Source of the DNA: DASQPE01 sp041488455
GTDB lineage: Bacteria > Gemmatimonadota > Gemmatimonadetes > Gemmatimonadales > GWC2-71-9
DNA: 64,000 nt
NCBI GenBank assembly: GCA_041488455.1
Contig: JBGPPG010000002.1
Coordinates: 1-64,000, forward strand
Direction: 5' to 3'
Shown piece after piece: positions 18,336 through 26,972 of the stretch. The notes under the pieces were generated by a model. It did not search any database and had not been told where the DNA came from. It saw nothing but the letters and a program-made list of their open reading frames with translations. Position numbers and translations under genes: made by a program. The first letter of the stretch is position 1; every line of letters begins with the position of its first letter.

Positions 18336-19880
18336 ATGGGCCTACCCCGGCCGCCGCTTCTGCTGGTCCTCGTCCTCTCCGCATGCGGCGGCGCGGCCAC
18401 CTCCTCACCCACGACCCTCGATTACTACTTCGCCTCGGACCCGCGCTCGCTCGATCCCGCGCTGTCCACCGACGTGCCGACCGGTGAGGTTGCGGCCCTG
18501 CTGTTCGAGAACCTGACCCGCTTCGACGTGGACGGCAGCCTCGTGCCCGGCCTCGCGCGCAGCTGGGACACGGACCGGGCGGGAACCACCTACACCTTCC
18601 ACCTCCGGAAGGGCCCCACCTTTCACGACGGGCGGATGATCTCCTCCCGGGATGTCCGGGCCTCGTTTCTCCGGGCGCTGGCCCCGGGATCCACCGGCGG
18701 CAGGGGCTGGCCGCTCTTCCCCATCCGCGGCGCCCGTGCCTACTCGGCGAACCAGGCGGACTCGGTCGAGGGCATCCGGGTTCCCGACGACACGACGGTG
18801 GTGCTGACACTCGAGGAGCCGCTCAACATCTTCCCCAAGTTGCTCGCGATGCCGGTGGCCGCCATCCTGCCCGCCACCGTCCCCTCGGACTTCGACCAGC
18901 ATCCAACCGGCAGCGGGCCGTGGCGCTTCATCTCCTGGTCGCACGACGACCAGATCATCCTCGCGAAGAACCCCCGCTACTGGAACGGAGCCCCGCACAT
19001 GGACACGCTCCGGATCCGGATCATCCCGGAGCCGCTCACCCGAGCTGCGGAGTACGAGGCCGGACGGCTGAGCGTGGTCGAAGTACCGTTCGGCGAGACG
19101 AAGCGGTGGGAGGAGGAGCATCGCACGGAGCTCGACCGCAGGCCCGCGCTTCGCGACCTCTATATCGCGATCAACACCACCCGCGGACCGCTCAAGGACC
19201 CGCGGGTGCGCCGGGCGTTGAACCAGGCCGTGGACGTCGGCACCCTGCTCGGGAACATCATGGCCGGCCGCGGGATTCGGGCCGCCGGCGCGATCCCGCC
19301 CAGCCTCGCGGGCTACGACTCGGCCCGCGCGCCCTATGGCTTCGATCCCGCCAAGGCCGGGCAGCTCCTGGCGGAGGCCGGCTATTCCAGGGGGTTCTCG
19401 GTGCAGCTGTGGCGGTCGCATCTGCCGGAGTACGCCCGGATCGCGCAGGCGGTGCAGCAGAGCCTGGCTCAGATCGGCGTGACGGTGGAGATCGTCGAGC
19501 GGGATGCGGCGAGCGCGCGTGCGGCCGCGCGGAACGGAGAGGCCGACCTCTTTCTCTCCGACTGGTACGCGGACTACCCCGACGCGGAGAATTTCACTTA
19601 CCCGTTGTTTCACTCGAAGAACAAGGGCGCGGGCGGCAACTACGCGTTCCTGGCCGACCCGGAGCTCGACAGCCTCATCGTGCGGATGCGCGCGACCCAG
19701 GACGACACCGAGAAGACCCGGCTCGCCCGGACGATCGACGCGCGCGTGTTCGATCTGGCGCCGTGGATCTTCCTCTGGTTCCCGGTGGACCTGTGGGCCG
19801 TGCGTCCCGAGCTCACCGGGTGGCGCATTCCGGCGATCTACACGGCCCAGCGGTGGACCGACGTGCGGCGGGTGCGGTGA
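18336..19880 (+). CDS. peptide/nickel-type ABC transporter substrate-binding lipoprotein
   Basis: A 514-residue SBP_bac_5 (DppA/OppA-type) protein. The lipobox LSACGG at residues 13-18 marks it as an exported lipoprotein. It has the conserved ENLTRFDVDGSLVPGLARSWD segment near the N-terminus, YTFHLRKGPTFHDG, a KNPRYWNG loop and a C-terminal YPDAENFTYPLFHS region typical of peptide-binding proteins. The substrate is probably oligopeptides but is not proven. It is followed with a 4-nt overlap by the permease; no second permease or ATPase gene follows. Confidence 0.9.
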   Translation: MGLPRPPLLLVLVLSACGGAATSSPTTLDYYFASDPRSLDPALSTDVPTGEVAALLFENLTRFDVDGSLVPGLARSWDTDRAGTTYTFHLRKGPTFHDGRMISSRDVRASFLRALAPGSTGGRGWPLFPIRGARAYSANQADSVEGIRVPDDTTVVLTLEEPLNIFPKLLAMPVAAILPATVPSDFDQHPTGSGPWRFISWSHDDQIILAKNPRYWNGAPHMDTLRIRIIPEPLTRAAEYEAGRLSVVEVPFGETKRWEEEHRTELDRRPALRDLYIAINTTRGPLKDPRVRRALNQAVDVGTLLGNIMAGRGIRAAGAIPPSLAGYDSARAPYGFDPAKAGQLLAEAGYSRGFSVQLWRSHLPEYARIAQAVQQSLAQIGVTVEIVERDAASARAAARNGEADLFLSDWYADYPDAENFTYPLFHSKNKGAGGNYAFLADPELDSLIVRMRATQDDTEKTRLARTIDARVFDLAPWIFLWFPVDLWAVRPELTGWRIPAIYTAQRWTDVRRVR

Positions 19881-20797
19881 CGCGGATCCTCGCCGGCCGC
19901 GCGCTGCTCCTCGTCCCCACGCTGCTTGGCGTTCTGCTGGTCACCTTCCTGCTGCTCTACGTGGCACCCGGCGATCCGGTCCAGGCGATGGTCGGCGAGC
20001 GGGCCGATCCCGAAACGCTCGCGCGGCTCCGGGCCGAGCTCCATCTCGACGACCCGCTGCCGAAACAGTTTGTCCACTACGTGGGTGGCGTGCTCCGCGG
20101 AGACCTTGGCACCTCGTACATCACCCGCCGGCCGATTCTCGGTGACCTGCTGGAGCGGTTTCCGGCGACGCTACGCCTCGCGGGAGCGGCCATGCTGTTC
20201 GCCACCCTGACCGGTGTCGCCATCGGCGTGTACGGCGCCTGGCGGCCGCGCGGCTGGGTGGATCGCGCCAGCGCACTCGCCGCCTACCTGGGGGTGTCCT
20301 TCCCGGTGTACTGGGTGGGGCTGCTCCTCATCCTGGTGTTCGCGGTCATGCTCCGCTGGTTTCCGCCTTCGGGCTATGGCGGGCTCGCCTATCTCGTCCT
20401 CCCGGCCCTGACGCTGGGCATGCGCTCGGTTGCGTTCCTCTCGCGCATGACCCGCGCGGCGATGCAGGAGGTGCTCCAGAGCGACTTCGTGCGCACCGCG
20501 AGGGCCAAGGGGCTCACTGAGACCGCAGTCGTCCTGCGGCACGGACTCCGCAACGCACTCCTACCCGTCATCACGGTCCTCGCGCTCGACTTCGGGAGCT
20601 ATCTGACCGGCTCCATCCTCACCGAGACGATCTTCTCCTGGCCGGGCGTGGGACGCTACGTGCTCACCGCGATCGAAAAGCGAGACCTGCCCGCCGTGCA
20701 GGGCAGCATCCTCTTTTTGAGCCTGGTCTTCGTCCTGGTGAACCTCGCGGTGGACCTGCTCTACGCGAAGGCGGACCCGCGGGTGGCGTACGAGTAG
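19877..20797 (+). CDS. peptide/nickel-type ABC transporter permease (DppB-like)
   Basis: A 306-residue inner-membrane permease. The first membrane segment (residues 9-30) is followed by the DppB hallmark DLGTSYITRRPI. Then come the BPD_transp_1 domain and the EAA loop (VRTARAKGLTETAVVLRHGLRNALLPV), which docks to the ATPase. The C-terminus PRVAYE is typical of DppB. The GTG start overlaps the previous stop (GTGA). The usual partners DppC, DppD and DppF are absent; dacB follows directly. The transporter must therefore borrow subunits from elsewhere or be incomplete here. Confidence 0.9.
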   Translation: MTRILAGRALLLVPTLLGVLLVTFLLLYVAPGDPVQAMVGERADPETLARLRAELHLDDPLPKQFVHYVGGVLRGDLGTSYITRRPILGDLLERFPATLRLAGAAMLFATLTGVAIGVYGAWRPRGWVDRASALAAYLGVSFPVYWVGLLLILVFAVMLRWFPPSGYGGLAYLVLPALTLGMRSVAFLSRMTRAAMQEVLQSDFVRTARAKGLTETAVVLRHGLRNALLPVITVLALDFGSYLTGSILTETIFSWPGVGRYVLTAIEKRDLPAVQGSILFLSLVFVLVNLAVDLLYAKADPRVAYE

Positions 20798-20864
20798 GCC
20801 CGGCGGCGGGAAGTCACCGGCCGCCCCGCGACGGAACCACCCCGCGAGGCTCGGCCGCCTCGCC

Positions 20865-22352
20865 ATGGCGGTCGCTCTCTTATCCGTTCCGCCGCTCCTC
20901 CGACCCGACGCGCTCCCGGCCCAGACTCCGCTCGCCCGCCTGCTGGATCGCCGGCTCGATGCGGCTCCGCTGAAGCGGTTCCTCTGGGGACTGGCCGTCG
21001 CTGACGACCGGGGCCGCCTGCTCTACGGTCGTAACGCGGACCGGCTCTTCGTGCCGGCGAGCACGGCGAAGGTGTTCGTGAGCGCGGTGGCCGCGGCGCG
21101 ACTCCCCCCCGACGGAACGGTGCGCACCAGCGTGTATGCGACCGGACCGGTCGCCGCCGGCGTCGTCGAGGGCGACCTCGTGCTCTACGGCCGCGGCGAT
21201 CCCACGATGGACCGCCGCTGCTACGGAGTGGACACGACCCGGGCGTTCGCCTGCCACGCGGATCCGGCCGCCCCGCTTCGGCTGCTGGCGGACTCGCTCA
21301 GGGCGCTCGGCATCCGCGCCGTGAAGGGCGACGTGGTGGGGGACGGGAGCTGGCTCGAGTCCATGCTGGTGCATCCGGCCTGGCAGGGGTACGACCTCAA
21401 CTGGTGGTACGCGGCTCCAGTTTCCGGCCTTGGTTTCAACGACAACAGCGTGGACATCAGCTGGAGCCCCGGCCCCGCGGGCGAGCCCGTACGGATCTCG
21501 TTCGCACCCAAGCTTGGTGACGTGGAGCTCGAGAACCGGACGCTCGTGGTCCCCGGCGACATCGGTACTACGCTCGACTTCTTCCGCGACGCAGGCACGC
21601 ACCGGATCCGCGCCGAAGGCCAGGTGCCGCAGGGTGCCGGCGGCGGGACCGAGCACTTCGCGCTGCCGGACCCCAACCTCTACGCGGCGTGGGCCTTCGC
21701 GGCGGCGCTGGCCGACGCGGGAGTGACCGTGCGCGGCGTGGTGCGCTCGACCACCGACTCCAGCGCGTACCGCCCGGCGCGGAGCACCGCGCCCCTCGCC
21801 GAAGTTGAGTCCCGTCCGTTTCGCGACTGGGTCTTCCCCATCCTGAACAGCAGCCAGAACTGGTTCGCCGAGATGTTGCTCAAGCAGCTCGGCCGCCGCT
21901 TCGGGCGCGAGGGCTCGTGGGCCGAGGGCCTCGCGGTCGAGCGGCGGTTCCTGGTGGATTCCGTCGGGCTCGACTCGACGCAGGTCGCACTAGCGGACGG
22001 CTCGGGGCTGGCGTGGCTCAACAAGGTGAGTCCGCTCGCGCTGGTGGGCCTGCTCCAGTACGCACACCGGCGCCCCGGGATGGAGCCCTTCCTCGCGGCG
22101 CTGCCGCGGTCGGGATCGCGCGGGTCGCTGCGACGCCGGTTCCTCGGCACGAGTCTCGAGGGCCGGATCGCGGCCAAGCCCGGGAGCCTCACGGGTGTGA
22201 GCAGCCTGGCGGGCTACCTCGACCTCGCCGACGGCCGCCGAATTACTTTTGCCATCGTGGCGAATCACCATACGCTCGGCAACGGGGCAATGGCGGCCGC
22301 GCTCGACAGTCTGGTGCAGGACATCGCGCGGGGGCTCGGGCAACGGCGCTGA
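20865..22352 (+). CDS. dacB: D-alanyl-D-alanine carboxypeptidase/endopeptidase, PBP4 type
   Basis: A 495-residue S13 peptidase. A signal peptide ends near ALPAQT. The SxxK motif is in PASTAK (about residue 60), SxN in NSSQNW, and the KTG box appears as KPGSLTGVSSLAGY, with proline replacing threonine. DacB removes terminal D-Ala or cuts D-Ala-mDAP crosslinks in the periplasm. A large insert between SxxK and SxN is normal for this class. The 67-nt gap after the permease shows no terminator, so it may be co-transcribed. Confidence 0.9.
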   Translation: MAVALLSVPPLLRPDALPAQTPLARLLDRRLDAAPLKRFLWGLAVADDRGRLLYGRNADRLFVPASTAKVFVSAVAAARLPPDGTVRTSVYATGPVAAGVVEGDLVLYGRGDPTMDRRCYGVDTTRAFACHADPAAPLRLLADSLRALGIRAVKGDVVGDGSWLESMLVHPAWQGYDLNWWYAAPVSGLGFNDNSVDISWSPGPAGEPVRISFAPKLGDVELENRTLVVPGDIGTTLDFFRDAGTHRIRAEGQVPQGAGGGTEHFALPDPNLYAAWAFAAALADAGVTVRGVVRSTTDSSAYRPARSTAPLAEVESRPFRDWVFPILNSSQNWFAEMLLKQLGRRFGREGSWAEGLAVERRFLVDSVGLDSTQVALADGSGLAWLNKVSPLALVGLLQYAHRRPGMEPFLAALPRSGSRGSLRRRFLGTSLEGRIAAKPGSLTGVSSLAGYLDLADGRRITFAIVANHHTLGNGAMAAALDSLVQDIARGLGQRR

Positions 22353-22376
22353 GCCCCGCGCCAGGAAGGAGGGACG

Positions 22377-22862
22377 ATGCTGCTCCTGCTGGTGCGTCAC
22401 GCCGACGCGGGCGATCGCGACCCCGCCCAGTGGCCCGACGACACGCTCCGCCCCCTTACCGAGAAGGGGCGGAAGGTTCACGGGAAGGTGACCAAGTCGC
22501 TGCGCGAGACCGGTCTCGTTCCCGAGCTGGTGCTCACGAGCCCGTGGCTGCGCGCCGCGCAGACCGCCGAGGTCATGACCCAGGGGCTCGGCTTGGCGCC
22601 GCCGATTCCGTGTCCCCCGCTCGCCACGGAGCCGGATCTCCAGGCGCTGGACGCCGTCGTGGGGTCTCGAAAGGGGAAGGCGGTCGTGGCGCTGGTGGGC
22701 CACTCGCCATGGATCGAAGAGCTGGCCGCGATGCTACTCACCGGGAGCGCGAAGGGAATGGCGGTGGACTTCCCCAAGAGCGGCGTGCTGTGTGCCGAAG
22801 CGGAGAGGGTCTCGGCGGGAGGGGGGATCCTGAGATTTCTCCTGAGACCCAAGATGCTGTAA
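22377..22862 (+). CDS. sixA: SixA-type phosphohistidine phosphatase
   Basis: A 161-residue histidine phosphatase. LLLVRHADA at the N-terminus carries the catalytic RHG-like motif in its SixA form RHA, and GHSPW carries the second histidine. The short length without extra domains fits SixA, which removes phosphate from phosphohistidine residues; the target is unknown. A strong Shine-Dalgarno AGGAAGGAGG precedes the ATG. It is convergent with the next gene, with a 9-nt gap and no terminator between them. Confidence 0.88.
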   Translation: MLLLLVRHADAGDRDPAQWPDDTLRPLTEKGRKVHGKVTKSLRETGLVPELVLTSPWLRAAQTAEVMTQGLGLAPPIPCPPLATEPDLQALDAVVGSRKGKAVVALVGHSPWIEELAAMLLTGSAKGMAVDFPKSGVLCAEAERVSAGGGILRFLLRPKML

Positions 22863-22871
22863 CTGCCGCCG

Positions 22872-23900
22872 TCAATCGTCCTTCTGCCCGAAGATCGCCA
22901 GGTTGGACGAGTGCCCCGGGTTGACCTTCATCTTCGGGTTGATGTAGTGCACGGCGTTGTTCACCGCAATGCAGGCCTCCGAGGCGCCGGTGGCGATCAG
23001 CTTGAGCTTGCCGGGGTAGCTGGTGACGTCCCCCGCGGCGAAGATCCCCGGGACGTTCGTCGCCATGACCTGGTCCACCTTGATGTCCGCCTTGTCCGTG
23101 TCCAGGCCCCATTCGTTGATGGCACCAAGATCGGAGTGAAAGCCCAGGAGTGGGATGACGGCGTCCACGTCGAGCGTCTCCTCCTCCTTGGTCTTGCTCT
23201 GGAAGATCGTGACCCGGTCGATCCGGTCGCTCCCGTGCAGCGCCTTCACCTCCCAGAACGTGCGGACCTCGCACCGGCCGGCCGCGCACAGCTCCTGTAC
23301 CTGCTTCACGGTCGCGCCGTGAGCCCGGAAGTGGTCGCGGCGGTGGATCAGTCGGACCGACTTGGCGATCCCCTGAAGGTTCACGGCCCAGTCGAATGCC
23401 GAGTCGCCGCCGCCCACCAGCAACACGTTCCGGCCGGCGAATAACTTCGGGTCCACGACCTTGAAGTAGAGCCCCTTCTCCTCGTAGCGCTCCTCGCCCT
23501 CGATGCCAAGCTTCCGCGGCTCGAACGCTCCGATCCCCGCGCAGATGATCACCGTACGGCTGGGATAGACCCCGTCAGTGGTCTCGAGCAGGAAATGGCT
23601 CTTGCCGTTCTCCTCCGCTCGGCGGAGCCCCGTCACCACCTCCCCGAGATGCGTGGGCGCACCGAACTGGAGCGCCTGCTCCACCATCCCCGAGACCAGA
23701 TCCTTGGCGAGCACCTTGGGGAAGCCGGCCACGTCGAAGATGTACTTCTCCGGGTACAGTGCCTGAAGCTGGCCACCCAGCGCCGGCAGCGCGTCGATGA
23801 TGCGCGCCGTCGCGGCGCGCATGCCGGCGTAGAAGGCGGCGAACAGGCCGGTCGGGCCCCCGCCGATGATCGAGATGTCGCGCAGGTCGTGCTCGGGCAT
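22872..23900 (-). CDS. TrxB-like ferredoxin-NADP(+) reductase
   Basis: A 342-residue flavoprotein related to thioredoxin reductase but without the CxxC active site. It has an FAD-binding ISIIGGGPTGLFAAFYAG at the N-terminus, IICAGIGAF, the NADPH-binding VLLVGGGDSAFDWA around residue 165, and the C-terminal FAAGDVTSYPGKLKLIATGASE. This matches the YumC/bacterial FNR2 group, which reduces ferredoxin with NADPH. The start ATG 23900 directly precedes the FAD motif; the longer open frame upstream is non-coding. It is divergent from pduO. Confidence 0.9.
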   Translation of the reverse strand: MPEHDLRDISIIGGGPTGLFAAFYAGMRAATARIIDALPALGGQLQALYPEKYIFDVAGFPKVLAKDLVSGMVEQALQFGAPTHLGEVVTGLRRAEENGKSHFLLETTDGVYPSRTVIICAGIGAFEPRKLGIEGEERYEEKGLYFKVVDPKLFAGRNVLLVGGGDSAFDWAVNLQGIAKSVRLIHRRDHFRAHGATVKQVQELCAAGRCEVRTFWEVKALHGSDRIDRVTIFQSKTKEEETLDVDAVIPLLGFHSDLGAINEWGLDTDKADIKVDQVMATNVPGIFAAGDVTSYPGKLKLIATGASEACIAVNNAVHYINPKMKVNPGHSSNLAIFGQKDD

Positions 23901-23937
23901 TGTCCGTCCGCTGAGAAGCAATGAGGCCAAGCGCGGG

Positions 23938-23943
23938 AATATA
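23938..23943 (-). promoter_or_regulatory. possible -10 element of the ferredoxin reductase gene
   Basis: On the minus strand this reads TATATT, identical to the -10 of the sigma factor promoter at 25816-25821. It is 38 nt before the ATG at 23900. The -35 position (CTGATC at 17 nt) is poor, so confidence is low. Confidence 0.35.
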
Positions 23944-23973
23944 CAGCGCTGGGTGGTCCGGATCAGCCGTTCT

Positions 23974-23981
23974 GATACCTT
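23974..23981 (+). promoter_or_regulatory. extended -10 placed for a leaderless pduO transcript
   Basis: TGATACCTT gives TACCTT (23976-23981) with an upstream TG, followed by ACACCC and then ATG at 23988. The box is 6 nt from the start codon, so transcription would begin at or next to the A of ATG. No Shine-Dalgarno is present. The same arrangement with identical flanking bases is found at 26961-26973. Confidence 0.45.
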
Positions 23982-23987
23982 ACACCC

Positions 23988-24533
23988 ATGCCCATCTACA
24001 CCCGTACCGGCGATACCGGCACCACCGGCCTTTTCGGGGGCGGCCGGGTGCCCAAGGACCACCCACGGGTCGCCGCCTACGGCGACGTGGACGAGCTGAA
24101 CGCGGCGGTCGGGCTTGCCCGCGCGACCCCGCCCGCCGACCTGGCCGACCCCCTCCTCGAGTCGGTCCAGCGCGACCTCTTCGCCCTCGGCGGCCACCTT
24201 GCCTCGCCCGACCCGGCCAAGGTCGCGAAAGCCCTGGAGCGTGCCACGCTGTCGCCCGAGCGAATCCGGGAGTTCGAGATGGTGATGGACGCCGCCGACC
24301 AGGAGATCGGCCCGCTGAAGGCGTTCATCCTCCCGGGCGGCGCCCCCAAGGCAGCCTTTCTCCACCTCGCCCGGACCGTCTGCCGGCGGGCCGAGCGGAG
24401 CGTAGTCGCCCTGGCGCGGCAGAGCGACGTGCCCGAGCTCTTTCTCGTCTATCTGAATCGGCTCTCCGACCTTCTGTTCACCCTCGCGCGCCTGGCCAAC
24501 CACCGGGTCGGCGGCGGCGACGTGGAATGGTGA
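23988..24533 (+). CDS. ATP:cob(I)alamin adenosyltransferase, PduO type
   Basis: A 181-residue PduO-family enzyme that attaches the adenosyl group to cob(I)alamin. The N-terminal signature YTRTGDTGTTGLFGGGRV is followed by KDHPRVAAYGDVDELNAAVG and the C-terminal ARTVCRRAERSVVAL and LNRLSDLLFTLAR helices. The gene appears leaderless. Its stop overlaps aroB by 7 nt, so the two are likely translated together although their pathways differ. Confidence 0.93.
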   Translation: MPIYTRTGDTGTTGLFGGGRVPKDHPRVAAYGDVDELNAAVGLARATPPADLADPLLESVQRDLFALGGHLASPDPAKVAKALERATLSPERIREFEMVMDAADQEIGPLKAFILPGGAPKAAFLHLARTVCRRAERSVVALARQSDVPELFLVYLNRLSDLLFTLARLANHRVGGGDVEW

Positions 24534-25651
24534 CCGTCCGCCACGCGCTCGGCAGCTATCCCGTCGAGGTCGAGGCCGGCGCGCTCGGCCGTCTTCGCGC
24601 GCTCGCGACGGCGCACGCCGGCGGGCGACGCCTGGCACTCATCACCGAGTCCACAGTCGGCCCTTTGTTCGATGCCTTCCGACGGGGATCGGGGCCGTGG
24701 CACGCGGCGGCCGGCGCCAAGGCGGACCTGCCGGACTTCGCCGCCGAGCTGGTCGTGCCGGCCGGAGAGACGTCCAAGAACCGGGCTCAGTGGGCCGCCC
24801 TCTCCGATCAGCTGCTCGACTGCGGCTTCGGCCGCGACAGCGCCATCGTCGCGCTGGGGGGCGGCGTGATCGGCGATCTCGCGGGCTTCGTCGCCGCGAC
24901 ATACCTCCGGGGCATTCCCTGCCTTCAGGTGCCGACCACCCTCCTCGCGATGCTGGACGCCTCGGTCGGCGGCAAGACCGGCGTGGACACGCCGCACGGC
25001 AAGAACCTGATCGGCGCATTCCATCCGCCGGTCGCAGTGGTCGCCGATCCGCTGGTCCTCCGCACCCTGCCGGAGCGGGAGTACCGCGCTGGACTAGCCG
25101 AGGCGGTGAAGCACGGGCTCATCGCCGACGCCGGCTACTTCGCCTGGCTGGGTGCGTCGGCGGATGCGATCACTCGGCGGGACGAGGCCACGCTCGCGAC
25201 GCTCGTCCGCCGGAGCGTGGAGATCAAGGCGGCCGTGGTGGGCGAGGATGAGCGGGAAAGCGGACGGCGAGCCATCCTCAACGCGGGCCATACGGTCGCC
25301 CACGCGGTCGAGCACGCCTCCGGCTACGCTCTCGCCCACGGCGAGGCGGTCGCGCTCGGTCTGGTCGCCGAGTGCGAGCTGGCGGAGGCCATGGGAATCG
25401 GGCGGCGCGGACTCGGCGCGGAGGTGGCGGGGCTGCTCCGTCGACTTGGCTTGCCGGTCAGGCTGAATGCGGCGCTTCCACGCGACCGGGTCCTGGCCGC
25501 GATGGCCGCCGACAAGAAGAATCGCGCAGCCCGGGTGCGGTTCGCGCTTCCGCGCGACGTCGGCACCATGTTTCCGGGCGAGCGGTGGACGGTGGCGGCG
25601 GAGGAGCAGGCGATCGCCTCGGTGCTGGACGGCCTCAGCCGGGGGGCCTGA
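24527..25651 (+). CDS. aroB: 3-dehydroquinate synthase AroB
   Basis: AroB closes DAHP to 3-dehydroquinate in the shikimate pathway using NAD and a divalent metal. The 374-residue protein has the Rossmann-type half with GGGVIGDLAGFVAAT. It also carries the substrate and metal region: KTGVDTPHGKNLIGAFHPP, GLAEAVKHGLI with the first metal ligand, LNAGHTVAHAVEH and LAHGEAVALG with the two histidine ligands. ATG 24527 gives the normal start; a GTG lies one codon later. It overlaps pduO. Confidence 0.93.
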   Translation: MVTVRHALGSYPVEVEAGALGRLRALATAHAGGRRLALITESTVGPLFDAFRRGSGPWHAAAGAKADLPDFAAELVVPAGETSKNRAQWAALSDQLLDCGFGRDSAIVALGGGVIGDLAGFVAATYLRGIPCLQVPTTLLAMLDASVGGKTGVDTPHGKNLIGAFHPPVAVVADPLVLRTLPEREYRAGLAEAVKHGLIADAGYFAWLGASADAITRRDEATLATLVRRSVEIKAAVVGEDERESGRRAILNAGHTVAHAVEHASGYALAHGEAVALGLVAECELAEAMGIGRRGLGAEVAGLLRRLGLPVRLNAALPRDRVLAAMAADKKNRAARVRFALPRDVGTMFPGERWTVAAEEQAIASVLDGLSRGA

Positions 25652-25792
25652 GTCGCCTTCCGGAGCGGTTTCGGAGGGGTTCGGGGCGGGCTCCGGGCCC
25701 GAACGTCACTTATCCCCACGAAAATGGTGCGGTGGAGAAAGGGAGGAACCGATTCCTGATGAATGTTTTGTGATGTGGAAAACACCTCTTGC

Positions 25793-25821
25793 TTGACCGA
25801 TCCGGCGCCCCTCCGTATATT
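25793..25821 (+). promoter_or_regulatory. sigma-70-type promoter of the sigma factor gene
   Basis: TTGACC (25793-25798) and TATATT (25816-25821) are separated by 17 nt, near consensus. Transcription would start near 25828, giving a leader of about 80 nt. The 255-nt region from the aroB stop to the sigma gene otherwise shows no gene; its first 100 nt are unusually AT-rich for this window. Confidence 0.75.
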
Positions 25822-25906
25822 CAAGAGCCGCAACGGCTTACGACGCAGTCCCCTTGATTTGATCTCCACAATCGGTCGTTAGGTCAACCCTCGCTCGGGG
25901 TGGTCT

Positions 25907-26803
25907 ATGCCTGTCGTCCGCAACAACGGGAATCCCCGCCCGCTGTTCCGCACCGCTCCCTCCAGCGCGTTCGACCAATACCTGCTCGACATCCAGAAGC
26001 TCCCGATGATCACGGACCCTGAGGAGGAAAAGCGGTTGGCGCGGCGCGCGCAGGCAGGTGACGCGACGGCCGCTGAACGCCTGGTGACGGCCAACCTCCG
26101 ATTCGTCATCTCCTACGTCAAGAAGTATCAGGGACACGGGCTCGAGCTTTCCGAGCTGGTCGCGATCGGTAACGAGGGACTGCTCAAGGCCGTTCGCAAA
26201 TTCGATCCGGAGCACGGCGTCAAGTTCATCTCGTATGCGGTGTGGTGGGTACGCCAGGCCGTCCTCAAAGCCCTTGCCGAACAGACTCGCAGCGTCCGGA
26301 TCCCCCTCAATCAGAACTCGGCGCTGATCCGTATGTCCCGCGCGGAGAGCTTCCTCGCCCAGGAGCTTGGCCGTGAGCCGACCGACCACGAGGTCGCGCT
26401 GGCGCTCAACGACACGGTGGACAACATCCGCGCCGCCCGCCGGATGACCGGGGCCGAGGTGTCGCTGGACGCCCCGGTCGAGCGGCAGGACCGGGCGTCG
26501 AGCACCTTCGGTGAGCGGGTGGCAGGCACGGGCCACGGCGAGATCGAGGAGATGACCGACAGCCGCCTGCGCCGGGAGTTCATCGAACGGCTCTTCGAGC
26601 GGCACCTGACACCGCGTGAGCGCAAGATCCTCTCCCTCTACTACGGACTGGAGGAGGGCTCGGAGGCGCTTACGCTGGAGAAGATCGGCGCGCTGCTCGG
26701 GGTCACCCGCGAGCGCATCCGCCAGATCCGGGAGCGGGCATTCGAGAAGCTGCGGGAATCGCCGGACGTGAAGTCGTTGAAGGAGGGATGGGTGGCAGCG
26801 TAG
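25907..26803 (+). CDS. RpoD/SigA-family sigma factor, short primary type
   Basis: A 298-residue sigma factor with region 1.2 (FDQYLLDIQKLPMITDPEEE) and region 2 (TANLRFVISYVKKYQGHGLELSELVAIGNEGL). Next are region 2.4 (YAVWWVRQAVLKALAEQ), region 3 (IPLNQN onward) and region 4 with the -35 binding helix GVTRERIRQIRERA. Region 1.1 and the non-conserved insert are missing, as in the compact primary sigma factors of Bacteroidota-like groups. It may therefore be the housekeeping sigma factor or a group 2 factor; the strong promoter and good conservation favour the first. A solid terminator follows. Confidence 0.9.
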   Translation: MPVVRNNGNPRPLFRTAPSSAFDQYLLDIQKLPMITDPEEEKRLARRAQAGDATAAERLVTANLRFVISYVKKYQGHGLELSELVAIGNEGLLKAVRKFDPEHGVKFISYAVWWVRQAVLKALAEQTRSVRIPLNQNSALIRMSRAESFLAQELGREPTDHEVALALNDTVDNIRAARRMTGAEVSLDAPVERQDRASSTFGERVAGTGHGEIEEMTDSRLRREFIERLFERHLTPRERKILSLYYGLEEGSEALTLEKIGALLGVTRERIRQIRERAFEKLRESPDVKSLKEGWVAA

Positions 26804-26964
26804 CAGCTATTAGCCGTTAGCCGTTAGCCCTTAGCCGTAGACTGGGGCCCTCCGCGAGCGTCGCGGGGGGCCTCGTTTCATTCGGAGCCTGAGCAGCTAA
26901 CGGCTGAAGGCCAACGGCGAACAGCTGCCAGCCTTTAGCTAATGGCTAACGGCTAACGGCTATC
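26801..26964. repeat. TTAGCCG-type heptamer array in two facing arms
   Basis: The sigma gene stop TAG begins a run of 7-nt units (TTAGCCG and variants) at 26801-26838. The opposite orientation (CTAACGG and variants) occupies 26892-26964. TAGCCGTTAGCCGTTAGCC (26811-26829) is perfectly complementary to GGCTAACGGCTAACGGCTA (26944-26962), with the terminator hairpin between them. The right end runs into the -10-like box of the next gene. Confidence 0.8.
26845..26879 (+). terminator. intrinsic terminator of the sigma factor gene
   Basis: GGCCCTCCGCGA pairs with TCGCGGGGGGCC over 12 positions with one wobble, loop GCG, then TCGTTTC. It lies between the two arms of the heptamer array, so a much longer secondary stem can also form. 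Confidence 0.7.
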
Positions 26965-26966
26965 TT
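26961..26966 (+). promoter_or_regulatory. -10-like box for a leaderless transcript
   Basis: TATCTT (26961-26966) is followed by ACACCC and the ATG at 26973, the same spacing and same bases (CTTACACCCATGCCC) as before pduO. No Shine-Dalgarno is present. The first bases of the box come from the last heptamer unit. Confidence 0.45.
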
Positions 26967-26972
26967 ACACCC

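Noticed and set aside
18915..20797. Long open frame opposite in phase to the binding-protein gene
   Set aside because: Only the part from GTG 19877 encodes the permease; the earlier part is an out-of-frame reading of the binding protein.
22872..24638. 588-residue version of the ferredoxin reductase
   Set aside because: The upstream part runs antisense through pduO, contains no conserved motif, and the FAD site starts right at ATG 23900.
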